Below, in pieces: positions 1-7,588 of a stretch of 12,143 bases of DNA (positions are counted from its first letter, which is position 1; every line of letters starts with the position of its first letter). The translations under genes were made by a program, and so were the position numbers. Source of the DNA: Gammaproteobacteria bacterium (GTDB taxonomy: Bacteria; Pseudomonadota; Gammaproteobacteria; BMS3Bbin11); NCBI GenBank assembly GCA_030617565.1, contig JAUWVE010000029.1, positions 1-12,143 on the forward strand, written 5' to 3'. Below the pieces are notes generated by a model that was not told the DNA's origin, did no database searches, and was given only the letters and a program-made list of their open reading frames with translations.

Positions 1-347
1 ATCAGCAGCAACAACGGGAACCAGCTGATAAAAATACTCATCAGCAATGAAGGCTGCTCGGGTTCTTTTGCATCAACAACAACACCATTTTTCAGCAAGT
101 CATTGATCAAATCCGGATCATCCGGTGAATAAGTCTTGAAAGATGTCCCATCCTGGCGTGTGCCGGTAATATTTCGCCCGGCTATGGTCACTTTACTTAC
201 CTGGCCCTGTCTCACATCGGATATGAATGAGGAGTAGTCCAGTTTCGTCGCCTGCCCCTGCTGACGCGGTGCAAAATTGTTGAAAATGGTCATCAATACA
301 ACGGCGATAACCAGCCACATGACGAGATTTTTAGAGATATTGTTCAA
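1..347 (-). CDS. ftsH: ATP-dependent zinc metalloprotease FtsH, N-terminal part (partial)
   Basis: This is the N-terminal 115 residues of the membrane-anchored AAA+ protease that degrades misfolded membrane proteins and regulatory proteins; the rest lies beyond the left edge. The visible part has a first transmembrane helix (about residues 7-25, core NLVMWLVIAVVLMTIF), a periplasmic segment with LDYSSFISDV and the family phrase EPEQPSLL, and the beginning of the second helix (SIFISWFPLLLL), all matching E. coli FtsH in order. The ATPase and zinc-binding HEXXH regions are not in the window. The start is taken as TTG at 347. An in-frame TGA lies just upstream, GAGG sits 7 nt before the TTG, and it aligns within a few residues of the E. 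coli start. It lies 107 bp downstream of rlmE, the usual partner, with a possible promoter of its own in that gap. Confidence 0.95.
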   Translation of the reverse strand, partial: MNNISKNLVMWLVIAVVLMTIFNNFAPRQQGQATKLDYSSFISDVRQGQVSKVTIAGRNITGTRQDGTSFKTYSPDDPDLINDLLKNGVVVDAKEPEQPSLLMSIFISWFPLLLL

Positions 348-389
348 ACTAGTGCCTCAATGGTAAGAGAAATACGTTTCAGACCGTCT

Positions 390-418
390 ATTTTGCCTTG
401 CTAGCTACTACGTTTCAA
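390..418 (-). promoter_or_regulatory. Possible sigma-70-type promoter for ftsH
   Basis: On the minus strand a TTGAAA hexamer (418-413) is followed after 17 nt by CAAAAT (395-390), about 40 nt before the ftsH TTG codon. The -35 matches five of six consensus bases and the -10 four of six. It would let ftsH be expressed independently of rlmE. Assigned by eye only. Confidence 0.35.
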
Positions 419-454
419 TCTAAAAACACCTATAAACAGCAGGTAACTGACTGA

Positions 455-1084
455 TCACCCATTAAATTTTCGTGCCAGCAAGTAGACTTCAGAGCTACGA
501 GAGCGGGATGCATCGGGCTTTCTTGAAACCACAGACTGAAAATGCCTTAAAATTTCCTGCCTTAACTGATCAAAACCGCTGCCCTGAAACACCTTCATCA
601 ATAGGACACCGTCCTTAGCCAGTACGCAGCAACTCCAGTCGAGCACACCCTCCGCCAGGCCAATGGATCTGGCCTGATCAGCCAATGCTATACCACTTAT
701 ATTGGGGGCCATATCAGATAACACAAGATCAACAGCCCTTCCTCCCATCATTTCACTAAGCTGCGACCGAATCTTGTCTTCAGTAAAATCACCCTGTATA
801 AATGCCACACCCTCAACAGGGTCTATCGGCAGCAGATCAACGGCGACCAGGTGGTCTTTTTTCCCCAGCCGGGTACGTGCATACTGACACCAGCTTCCGG
901 GGGCAGCACCCAGATCAACCACATTCATCCCGGGGCGTAAAAGTCTGTCTCTTTTATCTATTTCTTCCAGCTTGAATGCAGACCTGGCACGATAACCGGA
1001 CTTTTTAGCTTTTTTTACATAATTGTCGTTGACGTGCTCGTTCATCCAGTTACGACCAAAACGATGCTTTTTGTCAGAACTCAC
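455..1084 (-). CDS. rlmE: 23S rRNA 2'-O-methyltransferase RlmE (FtsJ/RrmJ)
   Basis: This enzyme methylates the 2'-O of U2552 in the A-loop of 23S rRNA, using S-adenosylmethionine, late in 50S assembly. The 209-residue protein is the usual length. The SAM motif VVDLGAAPGSWCQY is at about residues 55-68, and the catalytic K-D-K-E tetrad is intact at Lys38, Asp124 (in SDMAPN), Lys164 (in MKVFQG) and Glu199 (in SSEVYLLA). These have the same numbers as in E. coli, which supports the chosen start. That start is GTG at 1084, preceded by AGGGG 9 nt upstream. It lies directly upstream of ftsH, as in many Gammaproteobacteria, and is divergent from yhbY; both neighbours on the left arm concern ribosome maturation. 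In E. coli the rlmE-ftsH unit is heat-shock controlled; I did not find a convincing sigma-32 promoter here. Confidence 0.96.
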   Translation of the reverse strand: MSSDKKHRFGRNWMNEHVNDNYVKKAKKSGYRARSAFKLEEIDKRDRLLRPGMNVVDLGAAPGSWCQYARTRLGKKDHLVAVDLLPIDPVEGVAFIQGDFTEDKIRSQLSEMMGGRAVDLVLSDMAPNISGIALADQARSIGLAEGVLDWSCCVLAKDGVLLMKVFQGSGFDQLRQEILRHFQSVVSRKPDASRSRSSEVYLLARKFNG

Positions 1085-1176
1085 CCGTAGATACCCCTGT
1101 TTTTGTCAACGAGAATGTTTGCCTTATTCACTGTACAATCACAGCCTTCTTTCAGGCAACAGAACCCGGAGTTTAA

Positions 1177-1470
1177 ATGTCTCTCAACCGTAAGCAAACA
1201 TCATATTTACGCGGACTGGCGCATCCTATGCCGCCGATAGTTAGCATAGGTGGCTCCGGCCTCACTGATGCGGTTTTGTCCGAGCTTGAATCTACACTTG
1301 AGCATCATGAGCTACTCAAAATAAAAATTGCCACTGACAACCGGGATTTGCGCAAAAAGTTTGTTCAGGATATTTGCTCTTCAACCTCGGCAGAACTGGT
1401 GCAGCAAATTGGTAAAACGGCAGTAATTTTTCGTCCGAGTGAAAAACACAAGATTAAACTTCCTGCCTGA
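1177..1470 (+). CDS. yhbY: CRM-domain ribosome-associated RNA-binding protein YhbY
   Basis: YhbY is a small single-domain CRM protein (named for chloroplast RNA splicing and ribosome maturation) that associates with pre-50S particles. The 97-residue product matches the E. coli protein end to end: LRGLAHPMPPIV near residues 11-22, the conserved glycine loop IGGSGLT at 24-30, LEHHELLKIKIA at 41-52, and the C-terminal IGKTAVIFRPS. The ATG has GGAG five bases upstream. It is transcribed away from rlmE and toward the DUF4149 gene, an arrangement also known from Pseudomonas. A TACAAT hexamer at 1134-1139 could be its -10 element, but I see no good -35. Its stop is followed within about 10 bp by an inverted repeat (1481-1544). 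Confidence 0.95.
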   Translation: MSLNRKQTSYLRGLAHPMPPIVSIGGSGLTDAVLSELESTLEHHELLKIKIATDNRDLRKKFVQDICSSTSAELVQQIGKTAVIFRPSEKHKIKLPA

Positions 1471-1480
1471 ATGATTTTGA

Positions 1481-1544
1481 ACCGCAAAGACGCTAAGGCG
1501 CAAAGGTTCTTTTTATAAACCTGCTTTATTTGGCGACTTTGCGC
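1481..1544. repeat. Imperfect inverted repeat with 9-nt periodicity between convergent genes
   Basis: The left arm reads as ACCGCAAAG (1481-1489), ACGCTAAGG (1490-1498) and CGCAAAGG (1499-1506). The right arm, GCGACTTTGCG (1533-1543), is complementary to CGCAAAGACGC (1483-1493) at 10 of 11 positions. Alternatively GCGCAAAG (1498-1505) pairs perfectly with CTTTGCGC (1537-1544). It fills the gap between the yhbY stop and the DUF4149 stop. The unit resembles the ACCACAGAG unit at 7571. A transcript in either direction could form a hairpin, so it may act as a bidirectional terminator, but no U-run follows directly. Confidence 0.7.
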
Positions 1545-1545
1545 T

Positions 1546-1995
1546 TCAAAATTTACAAGATGTCCGCTCAGGCTGCCGAATCACCAGCAGTAAACCCAGT
1601 AAACTGACCAGCAGATAAAGCCCGCTGGCAATGCCATGCAGCAAGGCAAAACGCTTGTGTATTTCTGTCCCCTTCTCAATTGCACCACCGGCCATGTCCC
1701 GCAGTCCGGCTATTTCAGGAGTCAGGTAAAACAAACTGATGGCAACGAAAACAGCAATCAAAAAGAGCACCAGAAAACGCCATTTTGCTCGATCAAGAAA
1801 AGAATAAATGACGCTAAGTACTAGCACAGAAGCCAACCCGAACCAGCTCATAAAAGTAAACAGTGCGCCTGCAATCTGACCTGCCTGTGCCGGATTTTGC
1901 AGTTGATCGAACAGTACCGGGGCGACTAAATAGCCTACTGTCCACAGACCACCTATCCACAGAGTCAGGACGATACGTTGTACATTGATTAGCAT
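1546..1995 (-). CDS. DUF4149 family integral membrane protein
   Basis: This 149-residue protein appears to have four membrane helices, at about residues 5-27, 42-66, 72-92 and 117-139. Near the N-terminus it has the family pattern LWIGGLWTVGYLVAPVLF (12-29). It also has FMSWFG near 48-53 and an H-K-R-F-x-x-L-H-G segment (about 113-121) leading into the last helix, which fits the DUF4149 family. The function is unknown. The gene follows greA by 39 bp on the same strand, an order typical of Gammaproteobacteria with greA upstream and yhbY convergent, so it is probably cotranscribed with carAB-greA. A candidate AGGA lies about 12 nt before the ATG, which is rather far. The final residues (PERTSCKF) run up to the repeat at 1481-1544, so the C-terminal tail may have been modified by that insertion. 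Confidence 0.85.
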   Translation of the reverse strand: MLINVQRIVLTLWIGGLWTVGYLVAPVLFDQLQNPAQAGQIAGALFTFMSWFGLASVLVLSVIYSFLDRAKWRFLVLFLIAVFVAISLFYLTPEIAGLRDMAGGAIEKGTEIHKRFALLHGIASGLYLLVSLLGLLLVIRQPERTSCKF

Positions 1996-2034
1996 TCTAA
2001 AAAATCATCCTGCCGCCGAGAGTATGTCGGACAT

Positions 2035-2511
2035 CTAGATATATTTGACACTCAAAATCTCGTAGGTTATTACACCACCGGGGGTCCGCACTTCTACTTC
2101 ATCGCCTTCTTCTTTGCCAATTAATGCGCGAGCAATTGGAGAACTAACAGAGATTTTCAATTTTTCAATGTCTGATTCCAGATTACCGACTATTTGATAT
2201 GTGACTTCAGCTTCTGTAGAGACGTTATACAATTCTACCGTTGCACCAAAAACAATCCGCCCACCCGTGTCCAGTGTTGTAGGGTCAATAATTTGAGCTT
2301 TGCCCAGAGAACTATCAAGCTCCTTGATTCGTCCCTCAATGAAACCCTGTTCCTCACGTGCGGCGTGGTATTCAGCATTTTCAGACAAATCACCATGAGC
2401 ACGTGCTTCTGCAATAGCATCAATAACTTTTGGTCGTGCAACCTGCTTCAAATTTTTAAGCTCTTCGCGCAAACGCTCTGCGCCCTTACTGGTCAGTGGC
2501 AAACTTTCCAT
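2035..2511 (-). CDS. greA: Transcription elongation factor GreA
   Basis: GreA binds in the secondary channel of RNA polymerase and stimulates cleavage of backtracked RNA. The protein has 158 residues, the standard length. The N-terminal coiled coil (about 1-75) includes the tip signature ARAHGDLSENAEYHAAREEQ with Asp41 and Glu44, the acidic residues that position the catalytic metal. The C-terminal FKBP-like domain ends with SPIARALIGKEEGDEVEVRTP. Upstream of the ATG lies AAGGAA at good spacing. The start is 37 bp downstream of carB, so carA-carB-greA is probably one transcript. Nothing in the protein is unusual. Confidence 0.97.
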   Translation of the reverse strand: MESLPLTSKGAERLREELKNLKQVARPKVIDAIAEARAHGDLSENAEYHAAREEQGFIEGRIKELDSSLGKAQIIDPTTLDTGGRIVFGATVELYNVSTEAEVTYQIVGNLESDIEKLKISVSSPIARALIGKEEGDEVEVRTPGGVITYEILSVKYI

Positions 2512-2548
2512 TTCAATTCCTTATAAGTTCTTTTCTTTACATGCAACA

Positions 2549-5500
2549 TCACGACTTCAGTGTCTTATGCAGATCCTGAAGCTTATAAACGGTCACCTCA
2601 TTGTCGGCACGATGTGCCTCCACAGCGGCTTTGGCCGCAGCAAGTGTGGTGAAATTAGTCACCTTATGCAGCAATGCCTCTCTTCGAATGGTATAGGAGT
2701 CTTTCAGGCTGCGCTTACCTTCCGTGGTATTGATTACGATGTCAATTTCATCATTTTTAATCATATCAACAATATGTGGCCGACCTTCGCGCACCTTGTT
2801 GACCTGCTTAACCTTAACCCCGGCCGATTCAATCACTTTTGCAGTACCACGCGTAGCCAGTATTTCAAAACCGCGTCCAGCCAGGTAACGTGCCACTTCC
2901 ACTACACGTGGCTGATCAATATCACGCACACTGATAAAGGCTCTACCCTTCTCAGGTATGTCTGCGCCCGCGGCCTTCTGTGCCTTGTCAAAGGCTTCAC
3001 CAAAGGTCTTACCAACCCCCATGACTTCACCGGTAGATTTCATCTCCGGACCCAGCACCGGGTCAACACCCGGGAATTTGATGAAGGGAAAAACAGCCTC
3101 TTTGACTGAATAATACTCTGGAATGATCTCACCGGTAATTCCCTGATCAGCCAGACTGATACCCGTCATACAGCGCGCCCCTATTTTTGCCAGGGGCCGC
3201 GAGGTCGCTTTGGAAACAAAAGGAACCGTGCGCGAAGCACGGGGATTAACTTCCAGCAGGTAGATATCCTCACCCTTCACAGCAAATTGAATATTCATCA
3301 GGCCACGTACACCAATTGCCAGAGCCAGACTGGTTGCCTGTTCGCGCAGCCGCTGAATTATGTTTTCAGGCAAACTGAATGGCGGTAATGAGCAGGAGGA
3401 GTCACCGGAATGCACACCGGCCTCTTCGATATGCTCCATGATGCCGCCAATGACTACATCTTTACCATCACACACCGCATCAAGATCCACCTCAATTGCA
3501 TCATTCAAAAAACGATCGAGCAGTACCGGTGAATCATTGGAAATCTGGATAGCGACCATCATATAGTTATCCAGATCCTCTATATTATGAACGATCTCCA
3601 TCGCCCTGCCGCCCAGCACATACGATGGTCTAACGACCAGTGGAAAACCAATTTCTTCGGCCCCGACCAGTGCTTCTTCACGACTTCGGGCGATACGGTT
3701 TGGCGGTTGCAGTAGACCAAGATCTTCAACCAGCTTTTGAAAACGCTCCCGATCTTCAGCCAGGTCTATTGAATCTGGAGAGGTGCCTATTATCTTGGCC
3801 CCGGCACTTTCAAGGTCTTCTGCCAGTTTCAGCGGAGTCTGACCGCCATATTGGACAATCACCCCGGTTGGGTTTTCGATATGGATAATTTCCAGTACAT
3901 CTTCCAGAGTCAGAGGTTCGAAATAAAGGCGATCCGAGGTATCAAAATCAGTCGATACGGTTTCTGGATTACAGTTGACCATGATTGTCTGATAACCATC
4001 CTCACGGCAAACCTGTGCAGCATGCACACAGCAGTAATCAAATTCTATTCCCTGGCCGATACGATTAGGGCCGCCGCCAAGGACCATTATCTTGCTGCTG
4101 CTGTCCGGGTTTGATTCGCACTCTTCTTCGTAGGTTGAATAGAGGTAAGCCGTCGACGTGGAAAATTCAGCAGCACAGGTATCGACACGTTTGTAAACCG
4201 GGCGAATACCGTGTGAATGGCGTATCGCACGAAATTCATGCTCATTCACAGCCAGTAGTCTGGCCAAACGCAAATCAGAGAACCCTTTGCGTTTCCATGA
4301 CCTTATCTGATGTTCAGTAAGTGATTCCTTGTCCAGCTCCCGTATCTCCTGCTCGATTATAATCAACTGCTCAATCTGGTGCAGAAACCACATATCGATA
4401 CGGGTGAGTTCGTGGACCTCATCCCTTGACATGCCGGCACGAAACGCCTCAGCAATGTACCAGACCCGGTAACACCCGGGCACTCGCAGCTCCCGGTAGA
4501 GTGTTTCTTTCAGATCATCAGGATCAGTATCAGTACAAATCTCATCGAAACCGTCGGTGCCGATTTCAAGTCCTCGCAAAGCTTTTTGCAGCGACTCCTG
4601 GAATGTTCTACCAATAGCCATCACCTCACCGACAGACTTCATCTGCGTGGTTAAAACACTATTCGCCGCCGGGAACTTCTCAAAATCAAAACGTGGAAAT
4701 TTGGTCACCACATAGTCGATACTGGGCTCAAAAGAGGCCGGCATTGCGCCACCAGTGATCTCGTTCTGCAATTCATCGAGTGTAAAACCTACAGCAAGCT
4801 TGGCGGCAACTTTAGCAATCGGAAAACCCGTCGCCTTGGAGGCCAGTGCTGAAGAACGCGATACCCGCGGGTTCATTTCAATCACGATCATACGTCCGTC
4901 ATCGGGATTGATCGCATACTGTACATTTGAGCCGCCGGTATCAACGCCAATCTCACGCAAAACGTCAATGCTCGCATCACGCATGATCTGATATTCCTTA
5001 TCCGTCAGCGTCTGTGCGGGTGCAACGGTTATAGAGTCACCGGTATGTACACCCATCGGATCAAAGTTTTCGATCGAACAAATAATGATGACATTATCAG
5101 CCGGATCGCGCACGACCTCCATCTCGAACTCTTTCCAGCCAAGTATGGATTCCTCAATCAGCAGTTCAGAGGTCGGTGAGGCATCAAAGCCTCGGTCACA
5201 AAGCTCAAAATATTCTTCACGGTTGTAGGCTATTCCGCCGCCCGTTCCTCCCATGGTAAAAGACGGACGGATGATGGCTGGAAATCCAACCATAGCAAGA
5301 ACCTGCTCGGCCTCTTCTATGTTGTGTACGATGGCACCACGGGCCGTTTCCAGGCCGATCGCTTCCATAGCCTGACGAAACAGCTCCCGATCTTCTGCTT
5401 TATCAATGGCTTCACGGGAAGCACCGATCATTTCTACGTTATAGCGTTCAAGAACACCTTCTTTTACCAGGTCCAGCGCACAATTCAATGCCGTCTGGCC

Positions 5501-5773
5501 ACCCATAGTAGGCAACAGAGCATCCGGTCTTTCAATCTCGATAACTTTTGCAACGCTTTCCCAAACTATAGGTTCGATGTAGGTTGCATCGGCCATGTCC
5601 GGGTCGGTCATAATAGTGGCCGGGTTAGAGTTAACCAGAATGACCCTGAAGCCCTCTTCTCTTAGTGCCTTACAGGCCTGGGCACCGGAATAATCAAACT
5701 CACAGGCCTGGCCGATTATGATCGGGCCGGCGCCAATGATCAGGACACTTTTTATATCGTCACGACGTGGCAT
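2549..5773 (-). CDS. carB: Carbamoyl-phosphate synthase large subunit CarB
   Basis: CarB makes carbamoyl phosphate from bicarbonate, ammonia delivered from CarA, and two ATP, supplying arginine and pyrimidine synthesis. The 1074-residue length matches E. coli (1073). The duplicated ATP-grasp architecture is evident: the first half opens with VLIIGAGPIIIGQACEFDYS, the second with VMVLGGGP-like KIMVLGGGPNRIGQGIEFDY near residue 560. An oligomerisation region lies between them, and a C-terminal MGS-like regulatory domain covers about the last 140 residues (ILATRGTAKVI, VNKVREGRPHI, NTTEG). The Lys in VNKV and the Thr residues of this domain correspond to the UMP-binding area. EHIEEAGVHSGDSS carries the acidic residues used for ornithine in E. 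coli, so feedback control by UMP and ornithine is likely. The gene begins 4 bp after the carA stop, with AAGGAG inside the carA end. Confidence 0.98.
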   Translation of the reverse strand: MPRRDDIKSVLIIGAGPIIIGQACEFDYSGAQACKALREEGFRVILVNSNPATIMTDPDMADATYIEPIVWESVAKVIEIERPDALLPTMGGQTALNCALDLVKEGVLERYNVEMIGASREAIDKAEDRELFRQAMEAIGLETARGAIVHNIEEAEQVLAMVGFPAIIRPSFTMGGTGGGIAYNREEYFELCDRGFDASPTSELLIEESILGWKEFEMEVVRDPADNVIIICSIENFDPMGVHTGDSITVAPAQTLTDKEYQIMRDASIDVLREIGVDTGGSNVQYAINPDDGRMIVIEMNPRVSRSSALASKATGFPIAKVAAKLAVGFTLDELQNEITGGAMPASFEPSIDYVVTKFPRFDFEKFPAANSVLTTQMKSVGEVMAIGRTFQESLQKALRGLEIGTDGFDEICTDTDPDDLKETLYRELRVPGCYRVWYIAEAFRAGMSRDEVHELTRIDMWFLHQIEQLIIIEQEIRELDKESLTEHQIRSWKRKGFSDLRLARLLAVNEHEFRAIRHSHGIRPVYKRVDTCAAEFSTSTAYLYSTYEEECESNPDSSSKIMVLGGGPNRIGQGIEFDYCCVHAAQVCREDGYQTIMVNCNPETVSTDFDTSDRLYFEPLTLEDVLEIIHIENPTGVIVQYGGQTPLKLAEDLESAGAKIIGTSPDSIDLAEDRERFQKLVEDLGLLQPPNRIARSREEALVGAEEIGFPLVVRPSYVLGGRAMEIVHNIEDLDNYMMVAIQISNDSPVLLDRFLNDAIEVDLDAVCDGKDVVIGGIMEHIEEAGVHSGDSSCSLPPFSLPENIIQRLREQATSLALAIGVRGLMNIQFAVKGEDIYLLEVNPRASRTVPFVSKATSRPLAKIGARCMTGISLADQGITGEIIPEYYSVKEAVFPFIKFPGVDPVLGPEMKSTGEVMGVGKTFGEAFDKAQKAAGADIPEKGRAFISVRDIDQPRVVEVARYLAGRGFEILATRGTAKVIESAGVKVKQVNKVREGRPHIVDMIKNDEIDIVINTTEGKRSLKDSYTIRREALLHKVTNFTTLAAAKAAVEAHRADNEVTVYKLQDLHKTLKS

Positions 5774-5777
5774 GGTT

Positions 5778-6917
5778 TTATGAATCCGCTCCTTTATTTT
5801 TATTTATATTTTCGATGAAGCGATCAAATAACGGGCTGACATCGTGTGGGCCCGGACTGGCTTCCGGATGACCCTGAAAGGAAAAAGCAGAATGGTCTGT
5901 GCGTTCGATGCCCTGTATTGATTTATCAAACAGTGATCGATGAGTCACCCTGAGATTATCGGGAAGATTGTCTTCAGCCACAGCAAAGCCATGGTTCTGG
6001 CTGGTAATCATAACCCGCTTGCTGGCAAGTTCCTGCACCGGGTGGTTGCCACCATGGTGGCCAAACTTCATTTTTTCTGTCTGCGCGCCCGAAGCCAGGG
6101 CTAGCAGTTGATGGCCGAGACAAATACCAAAGACCGGGATATCTGTAGCAACAATTTCTTTAATTGCGGCTATCGCATAGTCACAGGGTTCCGGATCACC
6201 GGGACCATTTGACAGGAACACACCATCAGGCTTCATAGCCAGCACATCACAGGCGGGTGTAGTGGCCGGAACTACGGTAACACGGCAGCCGCGATCGCTA
6301 AGCATGCGGAGAATGTTTCGCTTTACACCAAAATCATAGGCCACCACATGATACTTTCTGTCAGCAGCAGGTAGATAACCAGATTCCAGGTCCCAGCCGC
6401 CCTCACTCCAGGCGATCAGAGAATCGGTAGTTACTTCCTTCGCCAGATCCATGCCACTCAGGCCAGGAAATGCTTTTGCCTGCTTGATGGCTTTCTCGCT
6501 ATCAATATCATCTCCGGCAGCAATGCAACCTGCCTGGGCACCCTTTTCGCGCAGAATACGAGTCAGGCGGCGTGTATCAATTTCGGCTATGGCCACTACT
6601 TGCTGAGTTTCAAGAAATGATTGCAGTGACTGTTCTGCACGCCAGTTACTGTACAAATCAGGCAGGTCACGAATGATCAAACCGGCGGCATGAACACGGT
6701 CAGATTCAAAATCTTCAGTATTTGTACCGGTGTTACCAATATGGGGATAGGTAAGTGTAACAAGTTGACGGCAATAGGAAGGGTCGGTGAGGATTTCCTG
6801 ATAGCCGGTCATCGAGGTATTAAAAACTACCTCGCCTGAAGAATATCCCATGGCGCCCACGGCGATACCGTGGAACAGGCTACCATCTTCCAGGGCCAGC
6901 ATGGCGGGGACAGACAA
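5778..6917 (-). CDS. carA: Carbamoyl-phosphate synthase small (glutaminase) subunit CarA
   Basis: CarA hydrolyses glutamine and passes ammonia through a tunnel to CarB. The 379 residues comprise the N-terminal CPSase domain (about 1-145, with FNTSMTGYQEILTDPSY at 32-48) and a class I glutamine amidotransferase domain (about 190-375). The triad is Cys266 in FGICLGHQLL, His350 in FQGHPEASPGPHD and Glu352. I chose TTG at 6917 over the ATG at 6902. The TTG gives the same N-terminal length as E. coli and Pseudomonas CarA (LALEDG preceded by seven residues) and has GGAG exactly 7 nt upstream. A terminator-like hairpin lies 28 bp upstream in the leader (see 6941-6973). dapB, which precedes carA in Pseudomonas, is absent; the upstream neighbour is a divergent Mth938-like gene. 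Confidence 0.97.
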   Translation of the reverse strand: MSVPAMLALEDGSLFHGIAVGAMGYSSGEVVFNTSMTGYQEILTDPSYCRQLVTLTYPHIGNTGTNTEDFESDRVHAAGLIIRDLPDLYSNWRAEQSLQSFLETQQVVAIAEIDTRRLTRILREKGAQAGCIAAGDDIDSEKAIKQAKAFPGLSGMDLAKEVTTDSLIAWSEGGWDLESGYLPAADRKYHVVAYDFGVKRNILRMLSDRGCRVTVVPATTPACDVLAMKPDGVFLSNGPGDPEPCDYAIAAIKEIVATDIPVFGICLGHQLLALASGAQTEKMKFGHHGGNHPVQELASKRVMITSQNHGFAVAEDNLPDNLRVTHRSLFDKSIQGIERTDHSAFSFQGHPEASPGPHDVSPLFDRFIENINKNKGADS

Positions 6918-6924
6918 GGTTTTT

Positions 6925-6928
6925 CTCC
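6925..6928 (-). promoter_or_regulatory. carA ribosome-binding site, complementary to leader hairpin
   Basis: GGAG lies 7 nt before the TTG start and decides that start over the downstream ATG. The surrounding AACGGAG (6931-6925) is a copy, one G shorter, of the AACGGGAG 5' arm read on the same strand at 6973-6966. The hairpin's 3' arm could therefore pair here instead, hiding the site. Confidence 0.5.
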
Positions 6929-6940
6929 GTTCTAGATGTA

Positions 6941-6973
6941 GAAAAACGGGAGTTGCGTAGCGCTACTCCCGTT
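6941..6973 (-). terminator. Rho-independent terminator-like hairpin in the carAB leader (candidate attenuator)
   Basis: Read on the minus strand, AACGGGAGT (6973-6965) pairs perfectly over 9 bp with ACTCCCGTT (6953-6945). The inner loop can form three more G-C pairs (GCG with CGC) around a 3-nt loop after one mismatch. The stem leads directly into a run of five T followed by C (6946-6941). There is no T-run on the plus strand, so the terminator points at carA, about 28 bp from its start. No minus-strand gene lies upstream that would need terminating. An attenuator or the end of a short RNA are the natural readings. I see no ATG-started leader peptide ahead of it. Confidence 0.6.
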
Positions 6974-7000
6974 GTTCGACAGATGTTTCTGACTACAGGG

Positions 7001-7030
7001 ATTCTAGTCGATTTGCTACGTCAAAATCAA
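7001..7030 (-). promoter_or_regulatory. Possible carAB promoter
   Basis: On the minus strand TTGATT (7030-7025) and TAGAAT (7006-7001) are separated by 18 nt, with four and five of six consensus bases. Initiation near 6994 would give a leader of roughly 77 nt containing the terminator-like hairpin. Assigned by eye; other weak boxes exist in this divergent region. Confidence 0.35.
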
Positions 7031-7134
7031 TCAAGCTATGACGAAATTTCTTCCTGTTTTGATTCCTGTGGCACAATAGCTACGCCAAAATGGCAAAATG
7101 CACGCAGCGAGAGAAATGACGGACAAGGTAATTT

Positions 7135-7503
7135 ATGAAACTCCACCAGCAAAGCACACCCAACGTAAACACTATCCGTGCCTTTGAGCCAGGCAGAATC
7201 AAAATCAATGATAAATTTTATGACAACAGCCTGCTTGTAACAGCAGAAAAAATTGACAGTAACTGGGGTGTCAATAAACCTGAAGAACTGACCGTAGAAA
7301 TATTACAGGAACTGCTTACTTATCAACCGGAAATCATAATAATCGGCACAGGCCTGCAGCACCATTTCCTTGACCCCATGCTTGCACTAACAGCTACTCA
7401 ACAGGGCACGGGTATAGAAATAATGACCAGTGAAGCTGCCTGTCATACCTACAACATACTGTTGGGAGAGGATCGAAAGGTATTGGCGGCGTTGATGATT
7501 TGA
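7135..7503 (+). CDS. Mth938-like (DUF498) domain protein
   Basis: This 122-residue soluble protein belongs to the Mth938-like family (DUF498), which also includes mitochondrial NDUFAF3, a complex I assembly factor; the bacterial role is not established. Visible family features are IRAFEPGRIKINDKFYDNSLLV (from residue 14), the hydrophobic strand and glycine turn PEIIIIGTG (65-73), and MTSEAACHTYNILL (97-110) followed by DRKVLAAL near the end. The ATG has AAGG about 8 nt upstream. It stands alone on the plus strand between the divergent carA and the convergent rpoS. An extended -10-like TGGCACAAT (7069-7077) could be its promoter, but the -35 is poor. Its stop codon is followed within 8 bp by the nested repeat region. 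Confidence 0.85.
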   Translation: MKLHQQSTPNVNTIRAFEPGRIKINDKFYDNSLLVTAEKIDSNWGVNKPEELTVEILQELLTYQPEIIIIGTGLQHHFLDPMLALTATQQGTGIEIMTSEAACHTYNILLGEDRKVLAALMI

Positions 7504-7510
7504 AAAAAGT

Positions 7511-7552
7511 TTCAAGAATCAAGTTCCAAGTTCCAAGATCCAAGATCCAAGC
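7511..7552. repeat. Left outer arm: six tandem 7-nt repeats
   Basis: Six consecutive heptamers: TTCAAGA, ATCAAGT, TCCAAGT, TCCAAGA, TCCAAGA, TCCAAGC. They begin 8 bp after the Mth938-like stop codon. They are the inverse complement of the CTTGGAA heptamers at 7740-7760, making the outer arms of a nested inverted-repeat structure. Confidence 0.85.
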
Positions 7553-7570
7553 TTAAAGTCAAAATCGCTA

Positions 7571-7588
7571 ACCACAGAGAGCACAGGG
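7571..7588. repeat. Left inner arm: two 9-nt repeats
   Basis: ACCACAGAG and AGCACAGGG in tandem. The first is the exact reverse complement of CTCTGTGGT at 7702-7710, and the 18 bp as a whole match the right inner arm at 15 of 18 positions. The element therefore has a second, inner inverted repeat with a different period from the outer one. Confidence 0.8.

Noticed and set aside
1104..1109. Perfect TTGACA on the minus strand before rlmE
   Set aside because: It lies only about 20 nt from the start codon with no -10 element at 16-18 nt, and it would leave no leader for the AGGGG ribosome-binding site.
2567..5665. Several plus-strand frames of 60-180 codons opposite carB
   Set aside because: They are antisense shadows of a fully conserved 1074-residue gene and show no family motifs or start signals.
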